Assembly: GCA_023422775.1 (NCBI GenBank)
Contig: JAFAGM010000081.1
Location: 31,375 to 95,374, forward strand
DNA length: 64,000 nucleotides
DNA from: Pseudomonadota bacterium
GTDB lineage: Bacteria > Pseudomonadota > Alphaproteobacteria > Rhizobiales > Xanthobacteraceae
Direction: 5' to 3'
Numbering within the stretch: the first letter of the stretch is position 1; each line of letters begins with the position of its first letter. This document shows positions 17,042 to 25,641 of the stretch, piece by piece. Made by a program: the position numbers and the translations under genes. Below the pieces are notes generated by a model. It was not told the origin of the DNA, made no database searches, and worked only from the letters and a program-made list of their open reading frames with translations.

Positions 17042-19549
17042 TCAAAAGTTGAAACTCGCCGAGAGTTTAAACGTCCGGGGCTCGCTTAGGATCAGCCTAT
17101 CGGTGGCCTCCCAATAATTCGAGTTCAGGACGTTCTCAACGCCGGCACGGATGATGATGGGCTGACCGCCCGGCCGTTCAATGCGGTAGCGAGCACCGAT
17201 ATCCAGACGGGTCCAGGCTGGGACACTTTGTGTGTTTGCCGTATCGACATAGACAGCGCCGTTGCGAATTACACGACCGGTCAGTGTGAAACCAGGAATG
17301 AACGGGGTGTCCCATTCCGCGCCGAGTACGCCGCGCCACAACGGAACTCCAGTCCCCCTATTGCCATCGTCGATTCCGCCGACGGTGTTTAACAGGACGG
17401 AATCGATGTACGAGATGCCACCTAGGATGCGAAAGCCGGATGTGAACTCGCCGAACACGTTGAAATCGGCACCACGGTTGCGCTGCTCGCCGTTGATCCC
17501 AAAGACATTTGTCGCAGGATCTGTGTAGGAATTGGGAAGCGCGATCTGGTAAAATGCGAGCGTGGCGCCAAGAGTACCCAAATCGACCTTAACACCGGCC
17601 TCATATTGCTCCGCCTCATAAGGTGAGAAAGCTTGTCCGGCATTAGCTGTGCCCTGAGGTGCGATTGGACCACGCTGCAGACCTTGGATGTAGTTGGCAT
17701 AGAGAGAGACATTTTGCCAAGGCTTGACGACTAGTCCGACCGACGGCGTGACGGCGCTTTGGTCGAAGCTAGTCGTGACGGCACCGGTGACGAAGTCGAA
17801 ATTGGTTGCCTTGATTTCTTGGAGACGAGCTCCAACCGTCAATTGCACACGCTCATCAAGGACGGACAAGGTGTCGGCCAACACCATGCTCGACAACGTC
17901 TGGTCACTACTTTTCCTAACGCTGTCAAAGCCCGGCATAAGAGACAGATCAGGCGGCGGGCCGTACACGGGGTTATAAATATTGGAGACTGGGAACGGGT
18001 AGTTGGCACTGCCAGGATTGTACTTATAGCCTTCATTGAAGGTCGTGTAGGCAAGCACGACTTGGTGCCGGATCGGCCCCGTGTCGAATTGCCCTCGCAG
18101 CCCACCTTCCAACGTCGTTTGGTTCACCTTTTCCAGGCCGCCCAGAGTTAGATTGCCCGCCGCTAGGCCGCCTTGAGGATTAATAATGGTACGATTTGCC
18201 GTGAACTTGATGTGTTCCCGGTCGCTGCCGCCGACAGCGAGGAACGCTGTCCATTTATCCGTCAGGTCGTACTCGCCGCGCACAGTTCCGTAGTAAACGG
18301 CTGCATCGCTAAACTCGGACGGATCGAACCAATTGGTACGGTTGTTTGGCGCCGCAGGAACCGGCACACCGGCTGCTAGGCGGGTAATACGGCGAAGACC
18401 TTGTACATATTGCTTTTGGTATCCGAGATCGGCGGCCAAGCGCAAACGCTCCCCGCGATAATCAAGGCCGAGCGTCGCGAGCTGCTGCTCCCGGGACTGA
18501 TGGTTAATCGGCGTATTGCCGTCGCGATAGACGCCGTTAAAGCGTACGCCGAATTCCTTGTTCTGACCGAAACGCCGGCCGATATCGACATGGCCGCCGA
18601 ACTGGGAATTCATTGTGTAGTCCGGCGTGATCTGTGTCAGTGGTTCGTCGCCTGCCCGCTTGGGTACGACGTTGATCACACCGCCCACATTCCCGACCAT
18701 CCCGTTGAGCAAGGAACTGGGTCCCTTAAGCACCTCAATCCGCTCAAAGGATTCGACCATGACCGAATCGCCGGAAGCTGGCGCGATGCCTCTCAGGCCA
18801 TTGAACAAGACGTCGCAGTTGCAAACGCTAAAGCCGCGGATAATGAAACCGCTATGACCGGTTGAGGTATTATAGGTTGAAACAGATGGATCATTGTTCA
18901 GCACATCGCCGATGGAACGCGCCTGCTGATTCTCTATCGTCTTAGACGTGTAGTTGGTCTGGCTGAACGGCGTATTCATTATGTCGCGATTTCCAAGAAC
19001 GCCGACTTGGCCGCCCCGCGCGACTTGCCCGCCCGGGTATTCCGGCGGGAGATTGCCGATCAGTGCATTCGGATTGCCGGCGCCCTGCACATCGATGGTA
19101 TCGAGCGGGATCGCGCCAGGGGGCAACGCGCCGGCAGCGGTCGCCCCGGGACCTTCGATGGCCACCGTATTCGCGTTAGTGAAGCGATAGGTCAGCCCGG
19201 TACCTGTAAGCAGGCGACTGAGCGCGGCCGCTGGAGGCAATGTGCCGCTCGCGCCAGGCGAATTGATGCCGCGGACGATCCCGGCATTGACGAATACCTG
19301 TACGCCGCTTGCGGTCGAAAAGCGCACAAGTGCCTGCGACAGAGGTTGCGGCGAAATATCGAATGACGGCCGCGTGGACGCCGGTGCCGCAGCAGGACGA
19401 GTCTGCGAGAAGGCAGGAGCTTGCAGCGCGGAGATGGCGATCACCGCCGTCGTCACCATGAGGACGAATTTCAGCGAGCGCCCTTCCGGCTCCCGGTCGC
19501 ATCTTGCATTTAGTCCCGCCCTGCTTGCTGGCGTTCCGTCTCTCTGCAT
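17042..19549 (-). CDS. TonB-dependent siderophore receptor with STN signalling domain
   Basis: An 835-residue outer-membrane receptor of the FecA/FpvA type. Signal peptide at about 27-48; STN (secretin/TonB N-terminal) domain at about 62-133, which in this family talks to a FecR-like anti-sigma factor; TonB-box-like 'LDTIDVQG' near 147; plug domain from about 180 ('NTPFSQTNYTSKTIENQQA'); 22-strand barrel ending in Phe (SFNF). The presence of STN and the upstream fecI-fecR pair means ligand binding probably switches on its own operon. The ligand cannot be told from sequence, but the family carries ferric siderophores. Confidence 0.94.
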   Translation of the reverse strand: MQRDGTPASRAGLNARCDREPEGRSLKFVLMVTTAVIAISALQAPAFSQTRPAAAPASTRPSFDISPQPLSQALVRFSTASGVQVFVNAGIVRGINSPGASGTLPPAAALSRLLTGTGLTYRFTNANTVAIEGPGATAAGALPPGAIPLDTIDVQGAGNPNALIGNLPPEYPGGQVARGGQVGVLGNRDIMNTPFSQTNYTSKTIENQQARSIGDVLNNDPSVSTYNTSTGHSGFIIRGFSVCNCDVLFNGLRGIAPASGDSVMVESFERIEVLKGPSSLLNGMVGNVGGVINVVPKRAGDEPLTQITPDYTMNSQFGGHVDIGRRFGQNKEFGVRFNGVYRDGNTPINHQSREQQLATLGLDYRGERLRLAADLGYQKQYVQGLRRITRLAAGVPVPAAPNNRTNWFDPSEFSDAAVYYGTVRGEYDLTDKWTAFLAVGGSDREHIKFTANRTIINPQGGLAAGNLTLGGLEKVNQTTLEGGLRGQFDTGPIRHQVVLAYTTFNEGYKYNPGSANYPFPVSNIYNPVYGPPPDLSLMPGFDSVRKSSDQTLSSMVLADTLSVLDERVQLTVGARLQEIKATNFDFVTGAVTTSFDQSAVTPSVGLVVKPWQNVSLYANYIQGLQRGPIAPQGTANAGQAFSPYEAEQYEAGVKVDLGTLGATLAFYQIALPNSYTDPATNVFGINGEQRNRGADFNVFGEFTSGFRILGGISYIDSVLLNTVGGIDDGNRGTGVPLWRGVLGAEWDTPFIPGFTLTGRVIRNGAVYVDTANTQSVPAWTRLDIGARYRIERPGGQPIIIRAGVENVLNSNYWEATDRLILSEPRTFKLSASFNF

Positions 19550-19683
19550 CGCCCCACCCGCTTGTCCCGCGAACGGCGGGAATACGAAGGGCGTTACTTC
19601 AAGCCCTCATAAGGTTCGACACTTGAGAGGGCGAAACTAATGATCGGCGGGACAGAAATATTTTCAGTTCAGTTTAGAAGGTA

Positions 19684-20613
19684 TCAAACTGAATAGACGA
19701 GCGTGAGCAACGGACCCGCCTGAAGAATCCGGATTGGCAGCGTGTCTGCGAGTGTTTGCAACGCGTTATCAGGCTGCTTGCTGCTGAAGATCGCGGTGAC
19801 CGGGATGTCTCCGAGGCTACCGTCCGCCAGGACGATCCGGCCGCGACGGTAACGTTCGATCTCCGCCAGCACGCGCCGCAAGGGGACGTCCTGAAAGATG
19901 ATCTGGTCCCGCCGCCACGCTTCCGCTGTGGCGAGGTCGGCCTGCGCCAGCGCGGCCGGCCCCCGCCTCGTGAAGCTGACCTGCCAGCCCTGCTCAACCT
20001 TCATCGCGGGAAACGCCCCACGCACCATCACCGCATTCTCGCTGACCACGACGGTCACGAGTTCGTCGACGTATTTAACGTCGAACCGTGTGCCTAGCGC
20101 CTGCATGGCCCCGTCCGCCGCATCCACCGTGAAAGGGCGTGCTGGGTTGTCTTTGACCTCGAAGAATCCCTGCCCGCGATGGAGCCTGACTTGCCGCTCC
20201 GCCGGCGTGAAATCCACCGAGAGCGCCGAGTAACTGCCAAGTTCAACGGAGCTTCCATCATCGAGCGGAACAGTTCGCCGTTCGCCGATATCGGTGGTGT
20301 AATCCGCAAAGAGATCGTCGCGGTTACGGAGATAGAGCGCGCTCGCGCCGATCAACGCGACCGCGCTGCCGAGGATCACGTTGCGGCGGCTGAACGCGCC
20401 TTGTGAACGGCGCAGCCGCTCGAGCTCGGGTTTGACGATATCGAATCGCTTCCATAGCGCTTCGGCATGCGCCAGCGCGGCGCCGTGGGCCGGATCCTCG
20501 GCCAGCCAAGCCTGAAAGGCCCGGTGATCTTCAGCAGTGGCCTTCTCGTCCCGCATCCGGACGAACCACTCCAACGCCTCCAAGACCACCGGATCTGTCG
20601 ATTCTTCCCGCAT
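19684..20613 (-). CDS. fecR: FecR-family anti-sigma / signal transducer
   Basis: FecR-like inner-membrane regulator that receives the signal from the receptor STN domain and controls the FecI sigma factor. 309 residues: cytoplasmic N-terminal DUF4880-type region ('ALEWFVRMRDE', 'FQAWLAEDPAH'), one membrane helix at about 79-93, a periplasmic FecR domain ('LDDGSSVELGSYSALSVDF', 'LHRGQGFFEV') and an STN-like C-terminal DUF4974-type end. About 115 bases separate it from fecI and about 134 from the receptor gene. Confidence 0.92.
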   Translation of the reverse strand: MREESTDPVVLEALEWFVRMRDEKATAEDHRAFQAWLAEDPAHGAALAHAEALWKRFDIVKPELERLRRSQGAFSRRNVILGSAVALIGASALYLRNRDDLFADYTTDIGERRTVPLDDGSSVELGSYSALSVDFTPAERQVRLHRGQGFFEVKDNPARPFTVDAADGAMQALGTRFDVKYVDELVTVVVSENAVMVRGAFPAMKVEQGWQVSFTRRGPAALAQADLATAEAWRRDQIIFQDVPLRRVLAEIERYRRGRIVLADGSLGDIPVTAIFSSKQPDNALQTLADTLPIRILQAGPLLTLVYSV

Positions 20614-20727
20614 GGCCCGTTCCTACCAGCAGGAGGGAGCCGTTTCGACACCCGGATCGGTGCGAAACCGCAACCTCTCTTTATAATGACACTTGAGAAC
20701 GGGCAGGTAGGGATCGCCGGACGGCAA

Positions 20728-21234
20728 TTATTTTCGCCCGAGGCGCCGATCGAGGTCGGCCAGAGCACTGACGATCTGCGTGATGACGGTATTTCGCGAA
20801 ACGCCCTGGCGGACGGCGATCTCGTCGTAAGTCAGATCCTCGAACTTGTGCAGAATGAAGGCTTCCCGCCGCCGGGGTGGCAAAGTGGCCACGGCTTGGA
20901 TGACACGGCGTAGCTCGCAGCGATAGATCGCCGCCATTTCCGGCGATGGTCTTGTGTCGGCGATGGCGAGGAAATCCGCTTCCGGAAGCTCGACCTCGGC
21001 ACGCAGCGACGTGTTCCGTATATGATTGAGCGCGAGGTTGCGGGCCGTGGTGGCGAGATAAGCGGGAATATCGGCAACGTTGCCGTGTTCCGCATTGTCC
21101 ATCAGCTTGACGAAAGCCTGTTGGACGAGGTCATCGGCCGTTGTTTTGTTTCTGACGAGACGCTTGACGAGTCGCTGCAGCCGCCCTTGTTCGGCGGCAT
21201 ACAGATCAGCGATATTAATCGCACGGGCACTCAT
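20728..21234 (-). CDS. fecI: FecI-type ECF sigma factor
   Basis: An ECF sigma-70 factor of 168 residues: region 2 ('ADDLVQQAFVKLMD') and region 4 ('LPPRRREAFILHKFEDLTYDEIAVRQGVS'). It should direct transcription of the receptor operon when released by FecR. I use the ATG at 21234; the codon before it is TTG. An Irr/ICE-box-like palindrome lies 83 bases upstream, which suggests iron control of the whole cascade. Confidence 0.93.
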   Translation of the reverse strand: MSARAINIADLYAAEQGRLQRLVKRLVRNKTTADDLVQQAFVKLMDNAEHGNVADIPAYLATTARNLALNHIRNTSLRAEVELPEADFLAIADTRPSPEMAAIYRCELRRVIQAVATLPPRRREAFILHKFEDLTYDEIAVRQGVSRNTVITQIVSALADLDRRLGRK

Positions 21235-21316
21235 CAAACCTACTCGGACGCGGTCTTTGCGAAGTGACTGCGCAAGCAGGCCTACTTGATCGTAAATTAC
21301 CCCGCAATCTCAATAA

Positions 21317-21333
21317 TTTAGATAGATTCTAAG
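21317..21333 (-). promoter_or_regulatory. Irr-type iron control element (ICE box) candidate
   Basis: The 17-base site TTTAGATAGATTCTAAG matches the rhizobial iron control element TTTAGAA-N3-TTCTAAA at 12 of 14 defined positions and keeps its two-fold symmetry. It is in the AT-rich gap 83 bases before fecI. In Bradyrhizobium and related bacteria Irr binds such sites to adjust iron-uptake genes. Binding here is inferred. Confidence 0.6.
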
Positions 21334-21396
21334 CTCGACGACATTAGAGTTTTGATTGCATCTACGCGATCCCCGTAAGTAATTGTCATCAGGTGT

Positions 21397-21483
21397 TTAT
21401 CTCGCGATGCTGAAGTCTTCGGATTTCGGCACAGCCTTGCGGCCGCCAAAGAGTGACGTCCCCATGTTGCGGCGCGGCAACAT
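21397..21483 (-). CDS. possible 28-residue peptide
   Basis: A short frame between copG and fecI with an unusually good start: AAGGAG eight bases before ATG. It encodes 28 residues (MLPRRNMGTSLFGGRKAVPK then SEDFSIAR) and ends in TAA. It could be a real small protein, a leader peptide, or the remnant of a gene disrupted when the iron cargo arrived. No family recognised. Confidence 0.3.
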   Translation of the reverse strand: MLPRRNMGTSLFGGRKAVPKSEDFSIAR

Positions 21484-21518
21484 GTGAGGGTCTCCTTGTC
21501 GGCACGAAGAACGCCGCT

Positions 21519-21968
21519 TCAGTTGGTCTCCGACTTGGTTGCAGCGGCATCGACCGGCGATGAGCCGACATCCTCCCCGATTTCCTGCCGCAGTTTCGGT
21601 CCCGTGGCGAGCCGGCGCCCCAACGCCTCAAGGAAACTACCGTACCGCTCGCGGGCTTTCGACCGGGTGGCCGCTTGCGCGGCGTCGGGGACTTGCGGCG
21701 TCGAGGCAAGCCAGAACAGAACGAACACGGCGACCGTCTCGACTGCGATGCCGAGATCGCGTTCAAGCCTCATCATGCGGCGATCGACACGATCGAGACG
21801 CTTGACGGTTGCCGCCTCGCACCGTTCGTCCGCGTCGGGAGAGAGGAACGAGGCGATGGCGGCTTCGGCAATCATCGAGCGGGACTGATTGCGCTGTTCA
21901 GCGGTGTCGGCGAGTGAGTGCATCACATCGGGATCGAGATAGACGGAGAGACGGAGCTTCCTTTCCAT
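21519..21968 (-). CDS. CopG-family conjugation regulator
   Basis: A 149-residue protein with an N-terminal ribbon-helix-helix motif ('RKLRLSVYLDPDVMHSLADT') and a hydrophobic stretch at about 75-92, the standard companion gene between traG and trbB in these elements. Likely a small DNA-binding or coupling accessory of the transfer machinery. ATG lies one base after the traG stop, so it is co-translated with traG. A longer frame into traG was discarded. Confidence 0.85.
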   Translation of the reverse strand: MERKLRLSVYLDPDVMHSLADTAEQRNQSRSMIAEAAIASFLSPDADERCEAATVKRLDRVDRRMMRLERDLGIAVETVAVFVLFWLASTPQVPDAAQAATRSKARERYGSFLEALGRRLATGPKLRQEIGEDVGSSPVDAAATKSETN

Positions 21969-21969
21969 G

Positions 21970-24000
21970 TCAGAGCTCGATGCCGTCTCGAGGATCCATC
22001 GCCGCTTGCCGCGCGACCTGTCGCATGGTGCGACCAAGCGTGCGCACGCGCACCGCATCGTCGTCGCTTTCGATGTTGTCCGGTTCAAACTCGTCGGGAA
22101 ACGGCTTGGCGGGCTCCGGTGCGATGTCCTTATGGCGTTCCAGGCCGGGCTCGCGGCGAATGCCCCCATTGGCCGGATCGGTATTGCGTTGGATGCCGGA
22201 TGACGGAGCCCCGCTCACGGCGGCGGCGTCGTTTTTGTTGCCTCCATCGGCAGGAGGCGCCGGTGGCCGGATCGGTGTGACCACGGACCAATTGTCGGAC
22301 TTTGGTTGCGGCTTGGGATCGCTCGGCTTCGGCGGCGGCAAGATGCGCTCAATGAGACGCCGATCCTCGAAGTAGCGCGCCTTTTTGGCGCGGAGCGGCG
22401 GGACGCCCGCGACCATTACGATCTCGTCGTCGGGCGGCAGTTGCATCACTTCGCCCGGCGTCATCAGCGGTCTTGCCGTTTCCTGGCGGGACACCATGAG
22501 ATGGCCGAGCCAGGGCGAGAGACGATGCCCGGCATAGTTCTTCATCGCACGCATCTCGGTCGCGGTACCAAGCGCATCGGATACGCGTTTGGCGGTGCGT
22601 TCGTCATTGGTCGCAAAGCTGACTCGAACGTGGCAATTGTCGAGGATCGAGTTGTTGGCGCCGTAGGCCTTCTCGATTTGGTTCAGCGACTGCGCGATCA
22701 GGAACGACTTGAGCTTGTAGCCGGCCATGAACGCCAACGCCGACTCGAAGAAGTCGAGGCGACCGAGCGCCGGAAACTCGTCCAACATCAGCAAGACACG
22801 CTGCCGTCGGTCGGTCGCCTTCAGATCTTCGGTCAGCCTGCGTCCGATCTGGTTGAGGACAAGACGGATGAGTGGCTTGGTCCGGCTGATGTCGGAAGGC
22901 GGCACGACGAGATAGAGGGACGCTGGCCTCTCCCCATCGACGAGGTCGGCGATCCGCCAGTCGCAACGCCGCGTGACCTGCGCCACGACGGGGTCGCGAT
23001 AGAGCCCGAGGAACGACATGGCGGTGGAGAGGACGCCCGACCGCTCGTTGTCGGATTTGTTGAGCAACTCCCGCGCGGCCGAGGCGACGACAGGATGCGG
23101 TCCCTGCTTGCCGAGATGCGGCGTCGTCATCATTGCGACCAGCGTGGTCTCGATCGGACGCCGCGGATCGGAGAGGAACGACGCCACGCCCGCAAGCGTC
23201 TTGTCTTCCTCCGCATAGAGGACGTGAAGGATCGCGCCGACCAGGAGCGAGTGGCTGGTTTTCTCCCAGTGATTGCGCCGCTCCAGCGAGCCTTCCGGAT
23301 CGACCAGGACGTCGGCGACGTTCTGGACGTCCCGCACTTCCCATTCGCCGCGCCGGACCTCGAGCAACGGGTTATAGGCCGCGCTCTCGGCATTGGTCGG
23401 ATCGAACAGCAACACACGGCCGAAGCGTGACCGAAGGCCGGCGGTGAGCTGCCAATTCTCGCCCTTGATGTCGTGGACGATGGCGGAGCCTGGCCAGGTC
23501 AGGAGCGACGGTACGACCAGACCGACACCCTTGCCGGATCGCGTGGGCGCGAAGCAAAGCACATGCTCCGGTCCATCGTGGCGCAGGTACGCGCCGTCCA
23601 GCCGGCCAAGGACAACACCGTCGGGGCCGAGCAGCCCCGCTTTCTTGACCTCGTCGGCGTTGGCCCAGCGCGCCGATCCGTAGGTCTCGGCATTCTTCGC
23701 CTCGCGCGCACGCCACACCGACATGCCGATGGCAACCGCGATGGCGGTGAAGCCACCGGACGCGGCGATCGCTGCGCCTTCGAGGAAGATGCCGGGTGCG
23801 TATGCGTCGAAGAAATACCACCACCAGAAGAAGGCCGGCGGCGGATAGACTGGCAGACTCCCGACATCGAACCATGACGCGCCGAGCTGATGCTGGAACC
23901 CGAGCCGCCACGCCGTCCACTGCGTCGCGCCCCATGTCGTCGAGAGCACGATCGCGAAGACGGTGAGGATCTGGCCCCAGAGAATCCTGGTCGCGGACAA
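21970..24000 (-). CDS. traG: conjugal transfer coupling protein TraG
   Basis: TraG/VirD4 type IV coupling protein, the ATPase that brings the relaxase-DNA complex to the channel. 676 residues: N-terminal membrane helices (about 8-25 and 60-85 'PPAFFWWWYFFDAYAP'), Walker A 'APTRSGKGVGLVVP' near 150 and Walker B 'VLLMLDEFPALG'. It appears to start with TTG at 24000, preceded by AAAGGA; no ATG lies at a position that fits the family N terminus. Downstream copG is coupled, but trbB is displaced about 12 kb away. Confidence 0.94.
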   Translation of the reverse strand: MSATRILWGQILTVFAIVLSTTWGATQWTAWRLGFQHQLGASWFDVGSLPVYPPPAFFWWWYFFDAYAPGIFLEGAAIAASGGFTAIAVAIGMSVWRAREAKNAETYGSARWANADEVKKAGLLGPDGVVLGRLDGAYLRHDGPEHVLCFAPTRSGKGVGLVVPSLLTWPGSAIVHDIKGENWQLTAGLRSRFGRVLLFDPTNAESAAYNPLLEVRRGEWEVRDVQNVADVLVDPEGSLERRNHWEKTSHSLLVGAILHVLYAEEDKTLAGVASFLSDPRRPIETTLVAMMTTPHLGKQGPHPVVASAARELLNKSDNERSGVLSTAMSFLGLYRDPVVAQVTRRCDWRIADLVDGERPASLYLVVPPSDISRTKPLIRLVLNQIGRRLTEDLKATDRRQRVLLMLDEFPALGRLDFFESALAFMAGYKLKSFLIAQSLNQIEKAYGANNSILDNCHVRVSFATNDERTAKRVSDALGTATEMRAMKNYAGHRLSPWLGHLMVSRQETARPLMTPGEVMQLPPDDEIVMVAGVPPLRAKKARYFEDRRLIERILPPPKPSDPKPQPKSDNWSVVTPIRPPAPPADGGNKNDAAAVSGAPSSGIQRNTDPANGGIRREPGLERHKDIAPEPAKPFPDEFEPDNIESDDDAVRVRTLGRTMRQVARQAAMDPRDGIEL

Positions 24001-24151
24001 GACCTGTTCCTTTGCACGACGTTCGAGACACCGAGCAAAGACATTCGTCGCCGGGTTTCAATCGTAATTCTCGACGGATCGCAGAACGGCGTATGAGCGC
24101 GAAAAAATACTTGCGATCTGCGGACTGCCCGCGAGCAGTCGCGCGCGCAAG

Positions 24152-24817
24152 TCAGCGTGCTGCCGTATCCAGTCCCATCTGCCAGAAATCGGCTTCGAGT
24201 CGCGATGCCTTGCCGAACAGCGTGGCAAGCTCGGTAAAGCGCCGCTCCGTCATGGCCCGTGCTGCCAGGTCATCAAGATGGCGACGTGCGTTGTCTGCAA
24301 CACCCTGATAGGCCTCGCCGGCATATTCGGCGATCCATTCGCGATAGGGATGGTCGCCGAGCGCATCGATGCCGTCAGGCGCCAGGTTGCGGCCGATCTC
24401 GGCATAGCCGATGACGCAAGGCGCGAGCGCCACATGCAAGTCGAGCAGATCGCCGGCCGCGCCGCAGTCCAGCACGAAGCGGGTATAGGCCACGGTCGCC
24501 TGATGCTCGGGCGCGGTCTCGATATCATCCGGCGAGAGTCCCCAGCGGCCGCACAGCCGGACATGCAGGTCCATCTCGTCGAGGATTGCGGAGAGGCCTG
24601 CCTGCGTCACCTTGATGTCAGCGAGTGCTCGGCTCTTGTAGGTGGCGAGCGCATAGGCACGGGCGAACTGGATCAGGAACAGGTAGTCTTGCACGAGGTA
24701 GGTGCGGAACGCTTCCTGCGGCAGCGTGCCCGCGCCCATCCGGCGCACGAAGTCGTGGTCGACATAGCTCTGCCAGTCGGCGGCGGCCGCGGCCTTCAGA
24801 CGATCGAAGATGTCCAT
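24152..24817 (-). CDS. tenA: thiaminase II / aminopyrimidine aminohydrolase TenA
   Basis: TenA hydrolyses aminomethyl-pyrimidine breakdown products of thiamine to HMP for salvage. 221 residues; the active-site Asp (QDY, residue 44) and the catalytic Cys (APC, residue 134) are both present, followed by 'VIGYAEIG' as in classical TenA. Starts three bases after the upstream TenA-like gene, and both are behind a TPP riboswitch. No thiamine transporter genes are near. It is an unusual passenger between traG and the relaxase. Confidence 0.92.
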   Translation of the reverse strand: MDIFDRLKAAAAADWQSYVDHDFVRRMGAGTLPQEAFRTYLVQDYLFLIQFARAYALATYKSRALADIKVTQAGLSAILDEMDLHVRLCGRWGLSPDDIETAPEHQATVAYTRFVLDCGAAGDLLDLHVALAPCVIGYAEIGRNLAPDGIDALGDHPYREWIAEYAGEAYQGVADNARRHLDDLAARAMTERRFTELATLFGKASRLEADFWQMGLDTAAR

Positions 24818-24820
24818 TGG

Positions 24821-25468
24821 TCAACCCTCGCTCTCGTAGGCCGCGTCGAAGAAGGCGCGCTCCAGCGCGACGGCCCGCAGGAAAAAGTCCTTGCTGACCG
24901 CTTCCTCCGCCGGCCCGACGCGATCGAACTCCGCGCGCAGGAAGGTGACGAAGTCACGGAAATCGGGATTGTCGTGCAGCGTAATCCATTCGGCATGCAC
25001 GAAGTTCGACGGCAACGGTTTTGGCGCCTTCATGGCCCAGTCGAGATAGAGCCACTCCGCAACATTGAGCACGGCGAGCGCGGCCGCATAGGAGCGGGTC
25101 GCGGCGGCCTCGCGCATGATCGCCTTGAACCCCGTCGTCGCCTCCGTGTCCGGCGTCTCGACGCGCTCCTTCTCGGTGACGCCGAGCGCTTCAAAGGCGC
25201 GCAGGAAGTAGGTGTTCTCCTCGCCCGAGACCATGCCGACGAAGCGGCCGAAGCACAGCCGCGCTTCAAAGCTGTCCGCGGTGGCGATGGCCGCGCCGAG
25301 AAGCGTCAGGAAGCTGTCGAGGAACCGATGATCCTGGATCAGGTAGCCGGCCATCACCTTGTCGGAGATCGTGCCAACGAACAGCTCCGTGACGAAGCGG
25401 TGCTGCACGGCCTGCGACCAGGTCGGCTCGCTGGCGCAGCGGAGGGTCTCAGTGAAGCGTTCGGACAC
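24821..25468 (-). CDS. TenA-family protein lacking the catalytic cysteine (TenA_E-like)
   Basis: A 215-residue TenA-fold protein. It keeps the first active-site region (IQDHRFLDSF) but has 'AVLNVAEWLYLDWA' where TenA has its Cys, so it fits the Cys-less TenA_E subgroup, which is thought to act on other thiamine breakdown products. The start is taken as the GTG at 25468, just after a hairpin and the TPP riboswitch; an ATG-led frame to 25531 would run into the riboswitch and is unlikely. Confidence 0.85.
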   Translation of the reverse strand: MSERFTETLRCASEPTWSQAVQHRFVTELFVGTISDKVMAGYLIQDHRFLDSFLTLLGAAIATADSFEARLCFGRFVGMVSGEENTYFLRAFEALGVTEKERVETPDTEATTGFKAIMREAAATRSYAAALAVLNVAEWLYLDWAMKAPKPLPSNFVHAEWITLHDNPDFRDFVTFLRAEFDRVGPAEEAVSKDFFLRAVALERAFFDAAYESEG

Positions 25469-25472
25469 GGTG

Positions 25473-25491
25473 CGGCCTCGCGTTGAGGCCG
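25473..25491 (-). promoter_or_regulatory. Shine-Dalgarno-masking hairpin
   Basis: On the minus strand CGGCCTC (5' arm) pairs perfectly with GAGGCCG (3' arm) around a five-base loop. The GAGG in the 3' arm is the ribosome-binding site, about seven bases before the GTG at 25468. No T-run follows, so this looks like a translational switch acting with the adjacent TPP riboswitch rather than a terminator. Confidence 0.55.
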
Positions 25492-25515
25492 GCGGAAGAT
25501 AGGCTCGAAAATCCC

Positions 25516-25600
25516 ATCCCTTCGCCGGCATGATCCGGATCAGGTTCGAAGGGTCCCCGCGCGATTGCGGTGTCTCAGCCCTCGGCCGGGCTCCCCTTGG
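25516..25600 (-). promoter_or_regulatory. TPP riboswitch (THI element)
   Basis: Read on the minus strand the segment carries the defining THI-box pieces in order: GGGGAGCC, GGCTGAGA, GACCC, AACCTGATCCGG and CCGGCGAAGGGA. These form the five-helix TPP aptamer. It lies 48 bases before the first tenA-like gene and 41 bases after the relaxase stop. Thiamine pyrophosphate binding should switch off the two TenA genes. Confidence 0.95.
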
Positions 25601-25641
25601 TGACTGAAGTTGTACGGCAGCCGGCGGCGGATGTCACGGCT

